Source of the DNA: Syntrophaceae bacterium UBA6087
GTDB lineage: Bacteria; Desulfobacterota; Desulfomonilia; UBA1062
Assembly: GCA_002448235.1 (NCBI GenBank)
Contig: DIXF01000017.1
Location: forward strand, 1 to 64,000
Direction of reading: 5' to 3'
Length of the DNA stretch: 64,000 nt
Shown in pieces: positions 41,350 through 50,512 of the stretch. Below the pieces are notes generated by a model that saw only the letters and a list, made by a program, of their open reading frames with translations, was not told the DNA's origin and ran no database searches. Position 1 is the stretch's first letter. Each line of letters begins with the position of its first letter. The position numbers were made by a program, and so were the translations under genes.

Positions 41350-42579
41350 TCAGATGATGCCGGTAACCGTCTCGCCGATAAAGGCCGCTTCCTCATCGCC
41401 TATCAGGAGGCTCGGCCTGAGAACGACGCAGGATTCGTCGACCTTTCCCGCGCTTGCCAGGAGCCCCTTCTCCCTTGCCTTTCTGCAGAACCCCCGGGCA
41501 GCCTCCGCTGATTCGAGCTTCAACGAGATCAGGAGGCCTTTGCCCGAGACCGATCGAAGGGCGGCTTTCTTTCCCGCAAGGCCGCCTAAGTCTTTCATGA
41601 GCTTCTCGCCCATGATGCGGGCATTCTCCCACGGCGATTTCCGGTCGTATTCGTCCAGCGCCTCCATGGCTGCCCGGCAGCCGAGGTCGTGGCCGCCGAA
41701 GGTGCACAGGTGGATGAGGGGGTGCAGATCGAAGAAGGTTTTCAGCTCGGGCGTAAAGACCATCGCGGTCATGGGGAAGATGCCGCCGGTTATGGCCTCG
41801 CCTACGATCAGGATATCCGGCACGGCTCCGGCATGCTCGAAGAAAAACTTCCGCCCGGTCCTGCCGAACCCGCTCTGGGTTTCGTCAAAGATGAGCTTGA
41901 TGCCGTGCCGGTCGCACAGGTCTCTCACGTCCCTGTAGTAGACTTCCGAGACATGCCGGCAGTGGTTCTCGGCCTGGATCGGCTCCATGATGAACGCAGC
42001 CGGCTTCGTCTCCGCAGCCGACCTCGCAGCCTCTAGGTCGCCGAACGGAACGACGTGAACATCGGGGACGAGCATGCCGAACTGCTCCTTGCCCTTTCTC
42101 TCCGATACGGAGAGCGCAAAGCCGGTCTCGCCGTAGAGTCCGCCGTCGACGGTGACGATGCCGCTGCGGCCGGTAAATCCTCGTGCGAGCTTCAGGGCGG
42201 CGTCCACGGATTCGCCCCTGGTAACCCCGAAGAGGACGCAATCGAGATCTCCGGGCATGAAATGGCAGATCCTCAGGGCAAGGAGTGCTTTCTCCCGGGA
42301 GGGCATGACAAAGTTCCCCTGGTCGGTCTCGAAAAGGGCCTTTTTCAGGCTTGCAGCGACAGCCGCGTTCTTCCGGCCGAGGTTGAAGGTGCCTGCAGAG
42401 GTGTAGCAGTCGAGGTAGCGCTTTCCGCTTTCATCGAATACATACGCACCCTCCCGGGCCCCTTCGAGAAAATCGTGGCCCTGTTCTCCCATCATCCGTA
42501 CCAAACTTTTCGAGAATACCTTTTCCGCTACCGAATACAGGCCTTGCTTGTCCGTCCGCTTCATCGACAGTGATTTCAT
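41350..42579 (-). CDS. Class-III aminotransferase homologue lacking the PLP lysine
   Basis: The 409-residue protein has the class-III fold and keeps the pyridine-binding Asp (D232 in LIFDETQSGFGRTG). But the Schiff-base Lys is replaced: DILIVGEAITGG has Glu261 where the adjacent paralogue reads DIMFTAKSLSGG; the codon is GAG at 41799-41797. The substrate-side motifs are also altered: GVTRGESVDAALKLAR in place of SG-x-EA, and GGLYG in place of YHG. It therefore probably does not transaminate and may be a partner subunit. GGAGGTGCGG lies before the ATG. The genuine paralogue is encoded 15 bp upstream in the same operon. Confidence 0.85.
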   Translation of the reverse strand: MKSLSMKRTDKQGLYSVAEKVFSKSLVRMMGEQGHDFLEGAREGAYVFDESGKRYLDCYTSAGTFNLGRKNAAVAASLKKALFETDQGNFVMPSREKALLALRICHFMPGDLDCVLFGVTRGESVDAALKLARGFTGRSGIVTVDGGLYGETGFALSVSERKGKEQFGMLVPDVHVVPFGDLEAARSAAETKPAAFIMEPIQAENHCRHVSEVYYRDVRDLCDRHGIKLIFDETQSGFGRTGRKFFFEHAGAVPDILIVGEAITGGIFPMTAMVFTPELKTFFDLHPLIHLCTFGGHDLGCRAAMEALDEYDRKSPWENARIMGEKLMKDLGGLAGKKAALRSVSGKGLLISLKLESAEAARGFCRKAREKGLLASAGKVDESCVVLRPSLLIGDEEAAFIGETVTGII

Positions 42580-42594
42580 ATCCGCACCTCCGCC

Positions 42595-43998
42595 TTACTT
42601 TCTCAGCACATACGTGAAAAACAGCTCTTCCATATCCCTCACCAGATTGAAGGCCGGGATCTGGACTTTCAGGTTGTCGAGGGTCATCCTGAACAGGGGC
42701 ACCTTTGCCAGGGGCAGGAGAAAGACGAGATAGACCTTCATGGCTTTCACGGCGGCCCTGATCTTGTCCAGGAGCTCTTCGACCTCTTCCATGGAGGCCG
42801 TGAGAGGTATCTGGAAGCGCATCACCTGAGGAGCGTTGCCCGAGTACACGGCCCAGACGCCCTGCTTTGCCAGGCAGTCCGCCATGAGCGCGCCGATGAA
42901 CTCGTACTTGTACTCGATGCCGATCATGAGGCCGAGGCCGCGCACCTCCCTGACGATGCCGATATTCTGCCTCCCGATCTCCATGAGGCCCTCTTTGAAG
43001 CGTCTGCCGACCTTGTCTGCATGCTCCCAGAGCTTGTTCTCCACGATAAAGTCAAGGACCGAAGACGATACGATGCAGCCCAGATCCGAGCCCCCCGAAT
43101 GGGAGGTGTGGAAGGCGGGATTATCCTCGACGTAGCCGACCAGCGGCTCTCTGTCCCGGTACAGGACCGCGCCGTTCGGGTAGACCCCTCCGCTTAAGGA
43201 CTTGGCCGTGAACATGATGTCCGGCACCATGCCGTAGTGCTCCATGGCCCACAGCTTTCCGGTCCTGCCGAATCCCGTCTGCACCTCGTCGAAGATGAGC
43301 ATGATGCCGAGCTCGTCGCAGAGCTTTCTCAGACCCTTCATGTATTCCTGCGAAGCCACGTGGATGCCGCCCTCCCCCTGCACGGGCTCCAGGATGATCG
43401 CCGCCGTGTTTTTCGATGCAGCCTTCCTCACCGCCTCCAGGTCGTTGAAGGGAACCACGCTGAAACCGGGCATCAGCGGCAGAAACAGCTCCTTGTAGTA
43501 ATCCTTGCCGTTCGCGGACAGGCTGAAGCCCTCGTGCCCGTGGTAGGCCTTTTCCATGGTGATCACGTCGTTCCTGCCGGTCGCGCCCTTGGCAAGCTTT
43601 ATGGCCCCGGCGCATGCATCGGCGCCGCTCGCGCAGAGCACCACCCGTTTGAGGTCGCCGGGGCAGAGGTTCGAGAGCTTCTCGGCAAACCTGATCTTGT
43701 GCTCGGAGAGGATCTGGTGCGAGCCGATGTCATAGTTGTCCAGGGCCTGCTCGAGCGCGGCTATGATTGTGGGATTTCCCCTGCCCACATTGAAGCATCC
43801 TGCCGAGCTGAAGCAGTCGAAGAACTTCCCGCCCGAGACCGCATCCGTGACCGTGCACCCCTTGCGGTTGCACTCATAGATATCCAGGTGCGCACACCTC
43901 AAGTACCGCACCTGCCCCCTGGAAATGTGTTTGCCGAAGAGGTGCTGGATATAGTCCCGTTCCTGGACATCCATTTTCCGATACCCCCTGTCTTCCAT
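42595..43998 (-). CDS. Class-III aminotransferase (PLP-dependent)
   Basis: The 467-residue protein has class-III motifs: ASGADACAGAIKLAKGATGR (phosphate-binding side), AYHGHEGFSLSA, the Asp motif LIFDEVQTGFGRTGKLWAME, and the Schiff-base Lys in DIMFTAKSLSGGVYPNGA. PLP-dependent omega- or aspartate-type transamination is expected; the amino donor is unknown. Neighbours are alanine dehydrogenase and a degenerate paralogue, which suggests an amino-acid pool cycling through alanine or pyruvate. AAGGAGG precedes the ATG. The last 50 residues are variable and hydrophobic (YLVFLLPLAKVPLF). Confidence 0.9.
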   Translation of the reverse strand: MEDRGYRKMDVQERDYIQHLFGKHISRGQVRYLRCAHLDIYECNRKGCTVTDAVSGGKFFDCFSSAGCFNVGRGNPTIIAALEQALDNYDIGSHQILSEHKIRFAEKLSNLCPGDLKRVVLCASGADACAGAIKLAKGATGRNDVITMEKAYHGHEGFSLSANGKDYYKELFLPLMPGFSVVPFNDLEAVRKAASKNTAAIILEPVQGEGGIHVASQEYMKGLRKLCDELGIMLIFDEVQTGFGRTGKLWAMEHYGMVPDIMFTAKSLSGGVYPNGAVLYRDREPLVGYVEDNPAFHTSHSGGSDLGCIVSSSVLDFIVENKLWEHADKVGRRFKEGLMEIGRQNIGIVREVRGLGLMIGIEYKYEFIGALMADCLAKQGVWAVYSGNAPQVMRFQIPLTASMEEVEELLDKIRAAVKAMKVYLVFLLPLAKVPLFRMTLDNLKVQIPAFNLVRDMEELFFTYVLRK

Positions 43999-44115
43999 AC
44001 AAACCTCCTTCTACCAGGCACACTCGGTGCCCGTGCATGTCAGCATTTTTCTGCCGGTGACGACCCTCAATACGCCCTTACCCCTTCGATCGGGAGCGGG
44101 AGCAGACTGCCGACT

Positions 44116-44160
44116 GAAAAAACCCGGCCCTTTCCCGACCGGGGCTTGCCCGGTCGGGCA
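44116..44160 (-). terminator. Rho-independent terminator after alanine dehydrogenase
   Basis: On the minus strand, downstream of the ald stop, CCCGACCGGG pairs with CCCCGGTCGGG and a second GGGCCGGG pairs in part with it, ending in TTTTTT (44122-44117). Several pairings are possible but the stem-plus-T-run is clear. Confidence 0.65.
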
Positions 44161-44162
44161 GG

Positions 44163-45263
44163 CTAGAAATCGAGGCACTTCCACCCGAAGGCCTCTGCCA
44201 CCTTCCTGTTCGTCAGCTCTCCCGCCAGGACGTTCAACCCTTTTGCCAGAGCCCGGTTCTCGTGCAGGGCGCGCTCCCAGCCCTTGTCCGCAATCTCCGT
44301 CACATACGGGAGCGTGCCGTTGGTAAGCGCATACGTCGAGGTGCGGGGCACTGCACCGGGCATATTCGTGACACAGTAGTGGACGATGCCCTCTTCGATA
44401 TAGGTCGGATTATCGTGCGTGGTCGGCCTGCTCGTCTCGGCGCACCCGCCCTGGTCTATGGCGATGTCCACGATGGCCGAGCCCTGCTCCATTTCTTTCA
44501 GGAGCTCTCTCGTGATGAGATGAGGAGCCCGTGCACCGGGGATGAGCACCGACCCGATCACGAGATCGGCCTCTCTCACGCTCCTCTCCACATTCACCGG
44601 GTTGGAAACGAGGGTGACGACCCGCGAATGGAAGATATCCTCGATATAATCAAGGCGCTTCTGGTTGATGTCGAGGATGGTGACTTGTGCGCCCATGCCC
44701 ACGGCAAGGTGTGCGGCGTTGAGCCCGGATATCCCGGCGCCTAAGATCGCGACTTTCGCCGGATAAACTCCGGGCACGCCCGAGAGGAGGATGCCCTTTC
44801 CGCCGTTCTTCGCCTCCAGGCAGGCGCAGCCCATCTGGATGGAAAGCCGGCCGGCCACCGCACTCATGGGGGCGAGCAGAGGGAGCGATCCGTCTTCGAG
44901 CTGGATCGTCTCATAGGCGATCCCGACGATCCGGCGGTCGAGCAGCTCCCGGGTGAGCTCTGCCGATGCGGCAAGATGGAGGAAGGTGAACAGGATCTGG
45001 CCCTCGTGCATGCGCTCGAATTCTCCGGGGACAGGCTCTTTGACTTTGACGATCATATCCGACGAGCTCCAGAGGGCGTCCGGGTCGGCAACCGTCACCG
45101 CGCCGGAAAGCTCATAGGCGCGGTCCGGCATTCCCGAGCACAGGCCTGCATTGTGTTCCACGTACACCCGGTGACCGCGGCCGGTCAGCGCCTTCACCCC
45201 TGCCGGAGTCACGGCGACTCTCCCCTCGCGCGTCTTGATCTCTTTCGGGATCCCGATGTTCAT
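44163..45263 (-). CDS. ald: Alanine dehydrogenase
   Basis: The 366-residue protein begins MNIGIPKEIKTREGRVAVTP, the typical Ald start. The substrate residues lie around IVKVKEPVPGEF and TFLHLAAS, and the NAD fold is ILGAGISGLNAAHLAVGMGA. It converts alanine to pyruvate and ammonia with NAD, or the reverse. GGAGGTTTCC lies before the ATG. Upstream are a TTGACA/TATGAA promoter and a perfect palindrome. It is separated from the downstream aminotransferases by a terminator, so they may be read through or have another promoter. Confidence 0.95.
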   Translation of the reverse strand: MNIGIPKEIKTREGRVAVTPAGVKALTGRGHRVYVEHNAGLCSGMPDRAYELSGAVTVADPDALWSSSDMIVKVKEPVPGEFERMHEGQILFTFLHLAASAELTRELLDRRIVGIAYETIQLEDGSLPLLAPMSAVAGRLSIQMGCACLEAKNGGKGILLSGVPGVYPAKVAILGAGISGLNAAHLAVGMGAQVTILDINQKRLDYIEDIFHSRVVTLVSNPVNVERSVREADLVIGSVLIPGARAPHLITRELLKEMEQGSAIVDIAIDQGGCAETSRPTTHDNPTYIEEGIVHYCVTNMPGAVPRTSTYALTNGTLPYVTEIADKGWERALHENRALAKGLNVLAGELTNRKVAEAFGWKCLDF

Positions 45264-45290
45264 GGAAACCTCCAGCGGCAGAATATCCTT

Positions 45291-45319
45291 TTCATAAAGT
45301 ATCCCGAATTTCCTGTCAA
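45291..45319 (-). promoter_or_regulatory. Candidate sigma-70 promoter of ald
   Basis: On the minus strand TTGACA (45319-45314) and TATGAA (45296-45291) are separated by 17 bp and lie 28 bp before the ald ATG at 45263. The -35 is perfect. Confidence 0.65.
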
Positions 45320-45321
45320 TA

Positions 45322-45345
45322 ATAATTAGTTAATCAACTAATTAT
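45322..45345. promoter_or_regulatory. Perfect palindrome, likely TetR operator upstream of ald
   Basis: ATAATTAGTT (45322-45331) and AACTAATTAT (45336-45345) are perfect inverse repeats around AATC, the length and AT-rich form typical of TetR-family operators. It sits just upstream of the ald -35. The TetR gene at 40615-41205 lies in the same cluster. Confidence 0.7.
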
Positions 45346-45488
45346 ATCGACGGGCCAATATTCCCGGCGGTAAGTATACATGATCGACCTTGCCTCAGGT
45401 GAAAAATGACATCTCCCTGGCGGATTATGTGAAAGCGCCGAACAGGTCTCTCAATACAAAAAAGCCTTACAAGCCGGTTGCACCCCGG

Positions 45489-46607
45489 TCACTCGGTTCG
45501 GCTGCGGGCATTGACCCAGTCGACGATCTCAGGCCAGAGGTATCGATGGGCGTTCTTCCCGACAAGCACCCCGGCATGCTGAATCGCGACCCCCACATCG
45601 CCCCTGTACCAGAACACCTGCTTGTCGGTGCTCGAAGCGGCATCGTGGAAGGCAAGACAAGACTCCGGCGACACGACACGAGACCGCTGGTCCGCTATGC
45701 TTACAATCGGCGATTCCACCCCCGAAGGGACGGCCGGGCGGCCTTCTATCGTCAGCTTCCCCCGCATGAACCTGTCTTCACGGTACAGATATTCCATGAC
45801 CTCTTCGAAGAGCTTTTTTGGCATGGGCAACTCGTCGAGGGTCCATCTTACTACCCGCATATGCATCTGCCAGTCCTGAAGATCCCCGAGGCTCGAGAGC
45901 AAGTCCTGGAAACGCTCTGTCCGGAACGTCCCCGGCGAGGCCATGGTGCTCATCGAGCTGATGAAAAATCCCGGCACGTTGCCGAGATCTTTCGTGAGAC
46001 GCTGTGCCTCCGGTGCCTTTGCGACCATTGCGTCGATGTCTCCCAGGGCCGGTCCGAACTTCAGCGGCGTCTCCACCAGGATCAGGCCTTTCACCCTGTC
46101 TTTGTGCCCGGAGGCAAAGACGGCGCAGAGAGTTCCGCCGAGGGAATGGCCTGCTAAAAAGACCCGGTCCTCTCCCGTCTCACGGGCTATGGCATCCATG
46201 CTCAGGGTCATGAAACGCCCGGCATAGCCGTCAAGCCCTGTTCCCTGATCGTCCAGCCCCGGCTCTTTCCAATGAATCATGTAGACCCCTATGCCGCCCC
46301 GCAGGCATTCGCGGACCACGCTTGCCTCAGGTGCCATATCCCAGATGTATGCCCTCTTGATCGGAGCGGGCACGATCAGCATGACAGGGCCGTCCCGTCT
46401 CTTTTTTCCATAGGCCTTCAGCGTCATGACCCGCTCTGAAAACACGATCCTCGAAGGGGCCTCTTCGGGGCCAAGCCCGAATGCATCCAGGAAGGTGCCC
46501 TGCAGTCTGCGCACGGCGTCCAGGTATGCGTAGAGGCTCGCCGTCTGCCGCCGATCCGTTGCCGGCAGAGGGAGAGGCTCCCCGCCGTACTGCGTATCCG
46601 TTCTCAT
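45489..46607 (-). CDS. PhaC-like alpha/beta hydrolase
   Basis: The 372-residue protein has an alpha/beta hydrolase core with the nucleophile elbow GHSLGGT, and upstream text IWDMAPEASVVRECLRGGIG plus VYMIHWKEP, which parallels polyhydroxyalkanoate synthase (PhaC: y-x-x-D-W-G-x-P region). PhaC uses G-x-C-x-G; here it is Ser, so a depolymerase/hydrolase is more likely. The late His is in GVAIQHAGVLVGKNAHRYLW and the acid residue in the SIADQRSRVV region. GAGGAGAGC precedes the ATG. It heads the minus-strand cluster with ald, but the palindrome lies between. Confidence 0.8.
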   Translation of the reverse strand: MRTDTQYGGEPLPLPATDRRQTASLYAYLDAVRRLQGTFLDAFGLGPEEAPSRIVFSERVMTLKAYGKKRRDGPVMLIVPAPIKRAYIWDMAPEASVVRECLRGGIGVYMIHWKEPGLDDQGTGLDGYAGRFMTLSMDAIARETGEDRVFLAGHSLGGTLCAVFASGHKDRVKGLILVETPLKFGPALGDIDAMVAKAPEAQRLTKDLGNVPGFFISSMSTMASPGTFRTERFQDLLSSLGDLQDWQMHMRVVRWTLDELPMPKKLFEEVMEYLYREDRFMRGKLTIEGRPAVPSGVESPIVSIADQRSRVVSPESCLAFHDAASSTDKQVFWYRGDVGVAIQHAGVLVGKNAHRYLWPEIVDWVNARSRTE

Positions 46608-46710
46608 GCTCTCCTCATGGAATGGAGAATATCTGAAATTCTTTTTCCCTCAAGGATGTCAAGGACCTTCCTGCACTGATACGGAGGGAATTCATACGGG
46701 TACTATTATG

Positions 46711-46739
46711 TTGACAATAACATATGGAATAACTAATGA
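46711..46739 (+). promoter_or_regulatory. Candidate sigma-70 promoter for the multi-PAS kinase
   Basis: TTGACA (46711-46716) and TAATGA (46734-46739) are separated by 17 bp. The site lies about 140 bp before the ATG at 46880, which has AGGAG (46870-46874). The -35 is perfect and the -10 is weaker. Confidence 0.55.
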
Positions 46740-46879
46740 TGCTTTTGTCATACTGTAATTGCTGTGTTTATCAGGTTTGCGTTTCGAAGGATTGAGTCTG
46801 TTTCTCTCCTTTCTCATACTATGTACTAGGGCATGGCGCCGTGCCTCGAAAACGGTCGGGGGCAGGGACAGGAGTATGA

Positions 46880-49800
46880 ATGGAGCAGGGAAACTCTCAA
46901 GGAAAACCCATGGACAACACGCAGGGACTCGATAATCCGGAAAAGAAGCCGGAAACCTCAGAGGACGGCTACCGGGCGATATTCGACGCGGCGAACGACG
47001 CGATCTTTATCCATGACCCTTCGACCGGAGCCATCCTGGACGTCAACAAAAAGATGACCGAGATGTACGGCTATACCCTCGATGAGGCGCGCACGCTTTC
47101 GGTAGGCGACATCAGCTCGGGCATCCCTCCCTACACCCGGGAAGGAGCTGCCGAAAGAATCCGCCAGGCCTTAAGCGGCGAATCGTCTCCTCTGTTCGAA
47201 TGGCAGGCCAGGGACAAGGACGGAAGAGTTTTCTGGGTCGAGGTAAACCTCAAACAGTCGTTTATCCATGGCATGCTCCGCATCGTGGCCATTGCCCGCG
47301 ACATAACGGAACGCATGAAAGCCCAGCAGGAGCTTCGCGAGAGCGAGAAGCGTTTCCGCACGCTTTACGAAGCTTCATTCGGCGGCATCAGCATTCACGA
47401 AAAAGGGATCATCCTCGACTGCAACCAGGGACTTGCAGACATGACAGGGTACACGCGGAGCGAGCTCATCGGCATGGACGGCCTCATGCTCATCGCCCCG
47501 GCATGGCGGGATTACGCGATGCAGAAAATCCTCAGCGGATTCGAGGCGCGCTATGATGCCGAAGGCCTGCGCAAGGACGGCTCCGTCTACCCCCTCGAGA
47601 TCCAGGGCAAGAACATCCCTTATCATGGCCGGACCGTCCGGGTGACGGAATTCCGCGACCTGAGCGAACACAGGCGGGCAGAAAGGGCGCTGCGGCAGAG
47701 CGAGGAGCGCTTCCGCAAGCTTGCGGACGCCATGCCCCAGCTTGTCTGGACCGCGGAGCCCGACGGCCTCGTGGACTATTACAACATCCGCCACAGGGAC
47801 TACCAGGGTATCAACCAATTGGACAACGGCGCCTTCCATTGGGGTCCGGTGCTCCATGACGACGATTTGGAGCCGACGGTCAAAGCGTGGCACCATGCGC
47901 TCAAGACGGGTGGAATCTACCAGATCGAGCACCGCGTCAAGATGGCCGACGGCGCCTTCCGCTGGCATCTGAGCCGTGGCGTGCCGGTACGCGGCGAGAA
48001 CGGGGCGATCGTGAAGTGGTACGGCACAGCCACGGATATCGACGATGTAAAGCGTTCCGAGGAGAAGATCAGGCACCTGAACGCCGATCTCAGACGCCGC
48101 GTCGAGGAGCTCCAGACACTGCTCGATGTCATCCCCATCGGCATCGGCATTGCGGAAAGCAGGGATAGCAGAACGATCAGGGGGAACAGGGCGTTCGAGG
48201 AAATACTCGGCATGAAACAGGGAGCAAACCTGTCCTTGAGCGCAGGCCCGGATGAACGCCCGAAGAACTTTACCGTTTCCTCCAGCGGCACACAGCTGAC
48301 ACCGGAAGAGCTGCCCCTGCAGATGGCCGCATCCCAAGGCACTGTCGTGCAGAATTTCGAGGTGGATGTTGTCCGGGACGACGGCGTTCTTGTCAGCATG
48401 CTCGAGTTCGCCGCCCCGCTGTACGATGCATCGGGAAATATCCGGGGATCCGTCGGCGCGTTCCTCGATATCACCGACCGGAAGCGTGCAGAAGATGCCC
48501 TGCGCGCATCGGAAGAACGGTACCGCGTCCTCTATGATTCCATGGAACAGGGCGTGGCGGAATTTGATGAAGGAGGCAAACTGGTCTCCGCAAACCAGGC
48601 AGCGGACAATATCCTCGGGATAGACCTCGGGAAGATGCTGGGCCGCCCGTTTCTGGAGGTCTTCCGTTCGATACCCGGAGCTGCAGAGGATAACGGGGAG
48701 CCCTTTGACGCACACTGCCTCCCGATCATGGAAACCCTTGAAACAGGCAAGGCAGCCCTGAACAAGGTGGTGCGCTTCTCAGCCGCAGGGAAAGCCGGTC
48801 ATCGCTGGGCGTCGGTGGACCTTATCCCGCGTGTTCACAAGGGTGATTCAGGGGGCAGGGATTTCGTAAGGATCTTCGTCATCTTCAGCGATATCACCGA
48901 GGTCAAGAATGCACAGGAATCCTTGAGAAAGACCAACGAAGAGCTGGAGCAGAAGGTGAAATTCCGTACCAGGGCTCTGGCCCAGACCGTGGATCAGCTG
49001 AAAGAACAGAAAGAGATCCTACAGACGATCATCGACAATATCCCGGTAATGCTCACCTTCTATGATGAAACGGGAAAGGTGAGGCTCGTGAACCGCGAGT
49101 TCGAGAAGCTTGCCGGGTGGTCTCTGGAAGAGGCGCGCGCAAAAGACCTCATGGCGGCCCTTTATCCCGACCCTCAGTACAGGGCCAAGATATGGGATTC
49201 GATGATGCGGGAAAAGGTCTCGTGGAAAGACACCGAAATAACGACACGTTCAGGAGACCTCCTGCAGAGCTCCTGGGCAAATATCCGGCTCTCGGACGGC
49301 TCCCGGGTGGGTATCGGGATCGACATGACCGCCCGCAAAAAAATGGAACAGGATCTCTTGCGCCTTGCAGCGGCCATCAGGCAGGCAGAGGAAGGGATCG
49401 TACTCTTCAGCCCGGACGGAATCGTAGAGTATGTGAACCCTGCTTACGAGATCCTGACCGGGTACGAGCCCAACGAGCTCATCGGGAAAACCACCGAATT
49501 CTTCGACGCCGAAATGCATGAATTGTATCGGTCGATATTCGAACAGATAAAGGCGGGAGGAGAGTCCTGGACGGGGCGCCTGACGAGGACGCACAGAGAG
49601 GGAAGCGACATAGAGATCATTTTAAGCGTATCCCCGGTGCGCAACGAGACCGGCCGCATCATCAATTTCGTAGCGGTGATTCAGGATGTCACCCGTGAGG
49701 TGCTTCTGCAGCAGCAGGTTTCCCAGAGCCAGAAGATGGAGGCGCTGGGTACGCTGGCAGGCGGCATTGCCCACGACCTGAAGAACGTCCTCACCCCGAT

Positions 49801-50485
49801 CCTGATCAATACCGAGATCGCATTGGAAGACGTGGGCTCGGAAGACCCGGCCCGTCCCATGCTCGAAGAAGTGCTCGGAGCCGCGCAGATAGGGAGCGAC
49901 CTGGTGAAGCAGATCGTCACCTTCAGCCGGAGGTCCCCCCAGGAAAAGAAGCCGGTGGTCGTCTCCTCCATCATCAGGGAGACCCTGTCCTTCCTCAGGT
50001 CGTCGCTGCCCTCCACCATCGAAATCCGCAGCAGGATTTACGACGAGTGCTCCACCGTGCTTGCCGACCCGACGCAGATCAAGCAGGTGATGATAAACCT
50101 CGGGAGCAATGCAGGCCATGCCATGAAGGAGCAGGGAGGCATCCTCGAGGTCGAGCTCAGCGATTCGGTTCTCAGCGAGGAGACAGCTTCTCTCGTGTCG
50201 CCCGACCTGGCCGAAGGCTCGTACATGAAAATCACGGTCAGCGATACGGGTACGGGCATGGACGAAAAGACCGCCAAGCGGATCTTCGAGCCGTTCTTCA
50301 CCACCAAGAAAAAGAGTGAGGGATCGGGTATGGGCCTGGCCGTGGTTCACGGCATCGTCAAAGACCACAAGGGCGCCATCACGGTTCGGAGCACCCCGGG
50401 AAAAGGATCGGTTTTTGCGGTTTTCCTGCCCAGGATCGAAAAAACTGAGACCGATGACGGATGCGAGAACGGCACGGCCTCCTGA
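46880..50485 (+). CDS. Multi-PAS sensor histidine kinase
   Basis: The 1201-residue protein has about seven PAS/PAC domains in tandem (starting near residues 24, 150, 285, 405, 545, 710 and 830), each with the D-I-T-E-R/K-type PAC ending. The kinase core follows: KMEALGTLAGGIAHDLKN with the phospho-acceptor His near 964, N-box NLGSNAGHAM near 1074, and G-box DTGTGMDEKT near 1120. It has no TM segment and no receiver, so it is a soluble sensor that must signal through a separate regulator. AGGAG precedes the ATG. The ligand of the PAS domains is unknown. Confidence 0.92.
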   Translation: MEQGNSQGKPMDNTQGLDNPEKKPETSEDGYRAIFDAANDAIFIHDPSTGAILDVNKKMTEMYGYTLDEARTLSVGDISSGIPPYTREGAAERIRQALSGESSPLFEWQARDKDGRVFWVEVNLKQSFIHGMLRIVAIARDITERMKAQQELRESEKRFRTLYEASFGGISIHEKGIILDCNQGLADMTGYTRSELIGMDGLMLIAPAWRDYAMQKILSGFEARYDAEGLRKDGSVYPLEIQGKNIPYHGRTVRVTEFRDLSEHRRAERALRQSEERFRKLADAMPQLVWTAEPDGLVDYYNIRHRDYQGINQLDNGAFHWGPVLHDDDLEPTVKAWHHALKTGGIYQIEHRVKMADGAFRWHLSRGVPVRGENGAIVKWYGTATDIDDVKRSEEKIRHLNADLRRRVEELQTLLDVIPIGIGIAESRDSRTIRGNRAFEEILGMKQGANLSLSAGPDERPKNFTVSSSGTQLTPEELPLQMAASQGTVVQNFEVDVVRDDGVLVSMLEFAAPLYDASGNIRGSVGAFLDITDRKRAEDALRASEERYRVLYDSMEQGVAEFDEGGKLVSANQAADNILGIDLGKMLGRPFLEVFRSIPGAAEDNGEPFDAHCLPIMETLETGKAALNKVVRFSAAGKAGHRWASVDLIPRVHKGDSGGRDFVRIFVIFSDITEVKNAQESLRKTNEELEQKVKFRTRALAQTVDQLKEQKEILQTIIDNIPVMLTFYDETGKVRLVNREFEKLAGWSLEEARAKDLMAALYPDPQYRAKIWDSMMREKVSWKDTEITTRSGDLLQSSWANIRLSDGSRVGIGIDMTARKKMEQDLLRLAAAIRQAEEGIVLFSPDGIVEYVNPAYEILTGYEPNELIGKTTEFFDAEMHELYRSIFEQIKAGGESWTGRLTRTHREGSDIEIILSVSPVRNETGRIINFVAVIQDVTREVLLQQQVSQSQKMEALGTLAGGIAHDLKNVLTPILINTEIALEDVGSEDPARPMLEEVLGAAQIGSDLVKQIVTFSRRSPQEKKPVVVSSIIRETLSFLRSSLPSTIEIRSRIYDECSTVLADPTQIKQVMINLGSNAGHAMKEQGGILEVELSDSVLSEETASLVSPDLAEGSYMKITVSDTGTGMDEKTAKRIFEPFFTTKKKSEGSGMGLAVVHGIVKDHKGAITVRSTPGKGSVFAVFLPRIEKTETDDGCENGTAS

Positions 50486-50512
50486 AGACCGGACCCGTGA
50501 GGCGCAGCATTG

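Noticed and set aside
41350..42579. Aminotransferase copy as an ordinary active enzyme
   Set aside because: The Schiff-base Lys codon is GAG and neighbouring active-site motifs are altered too.
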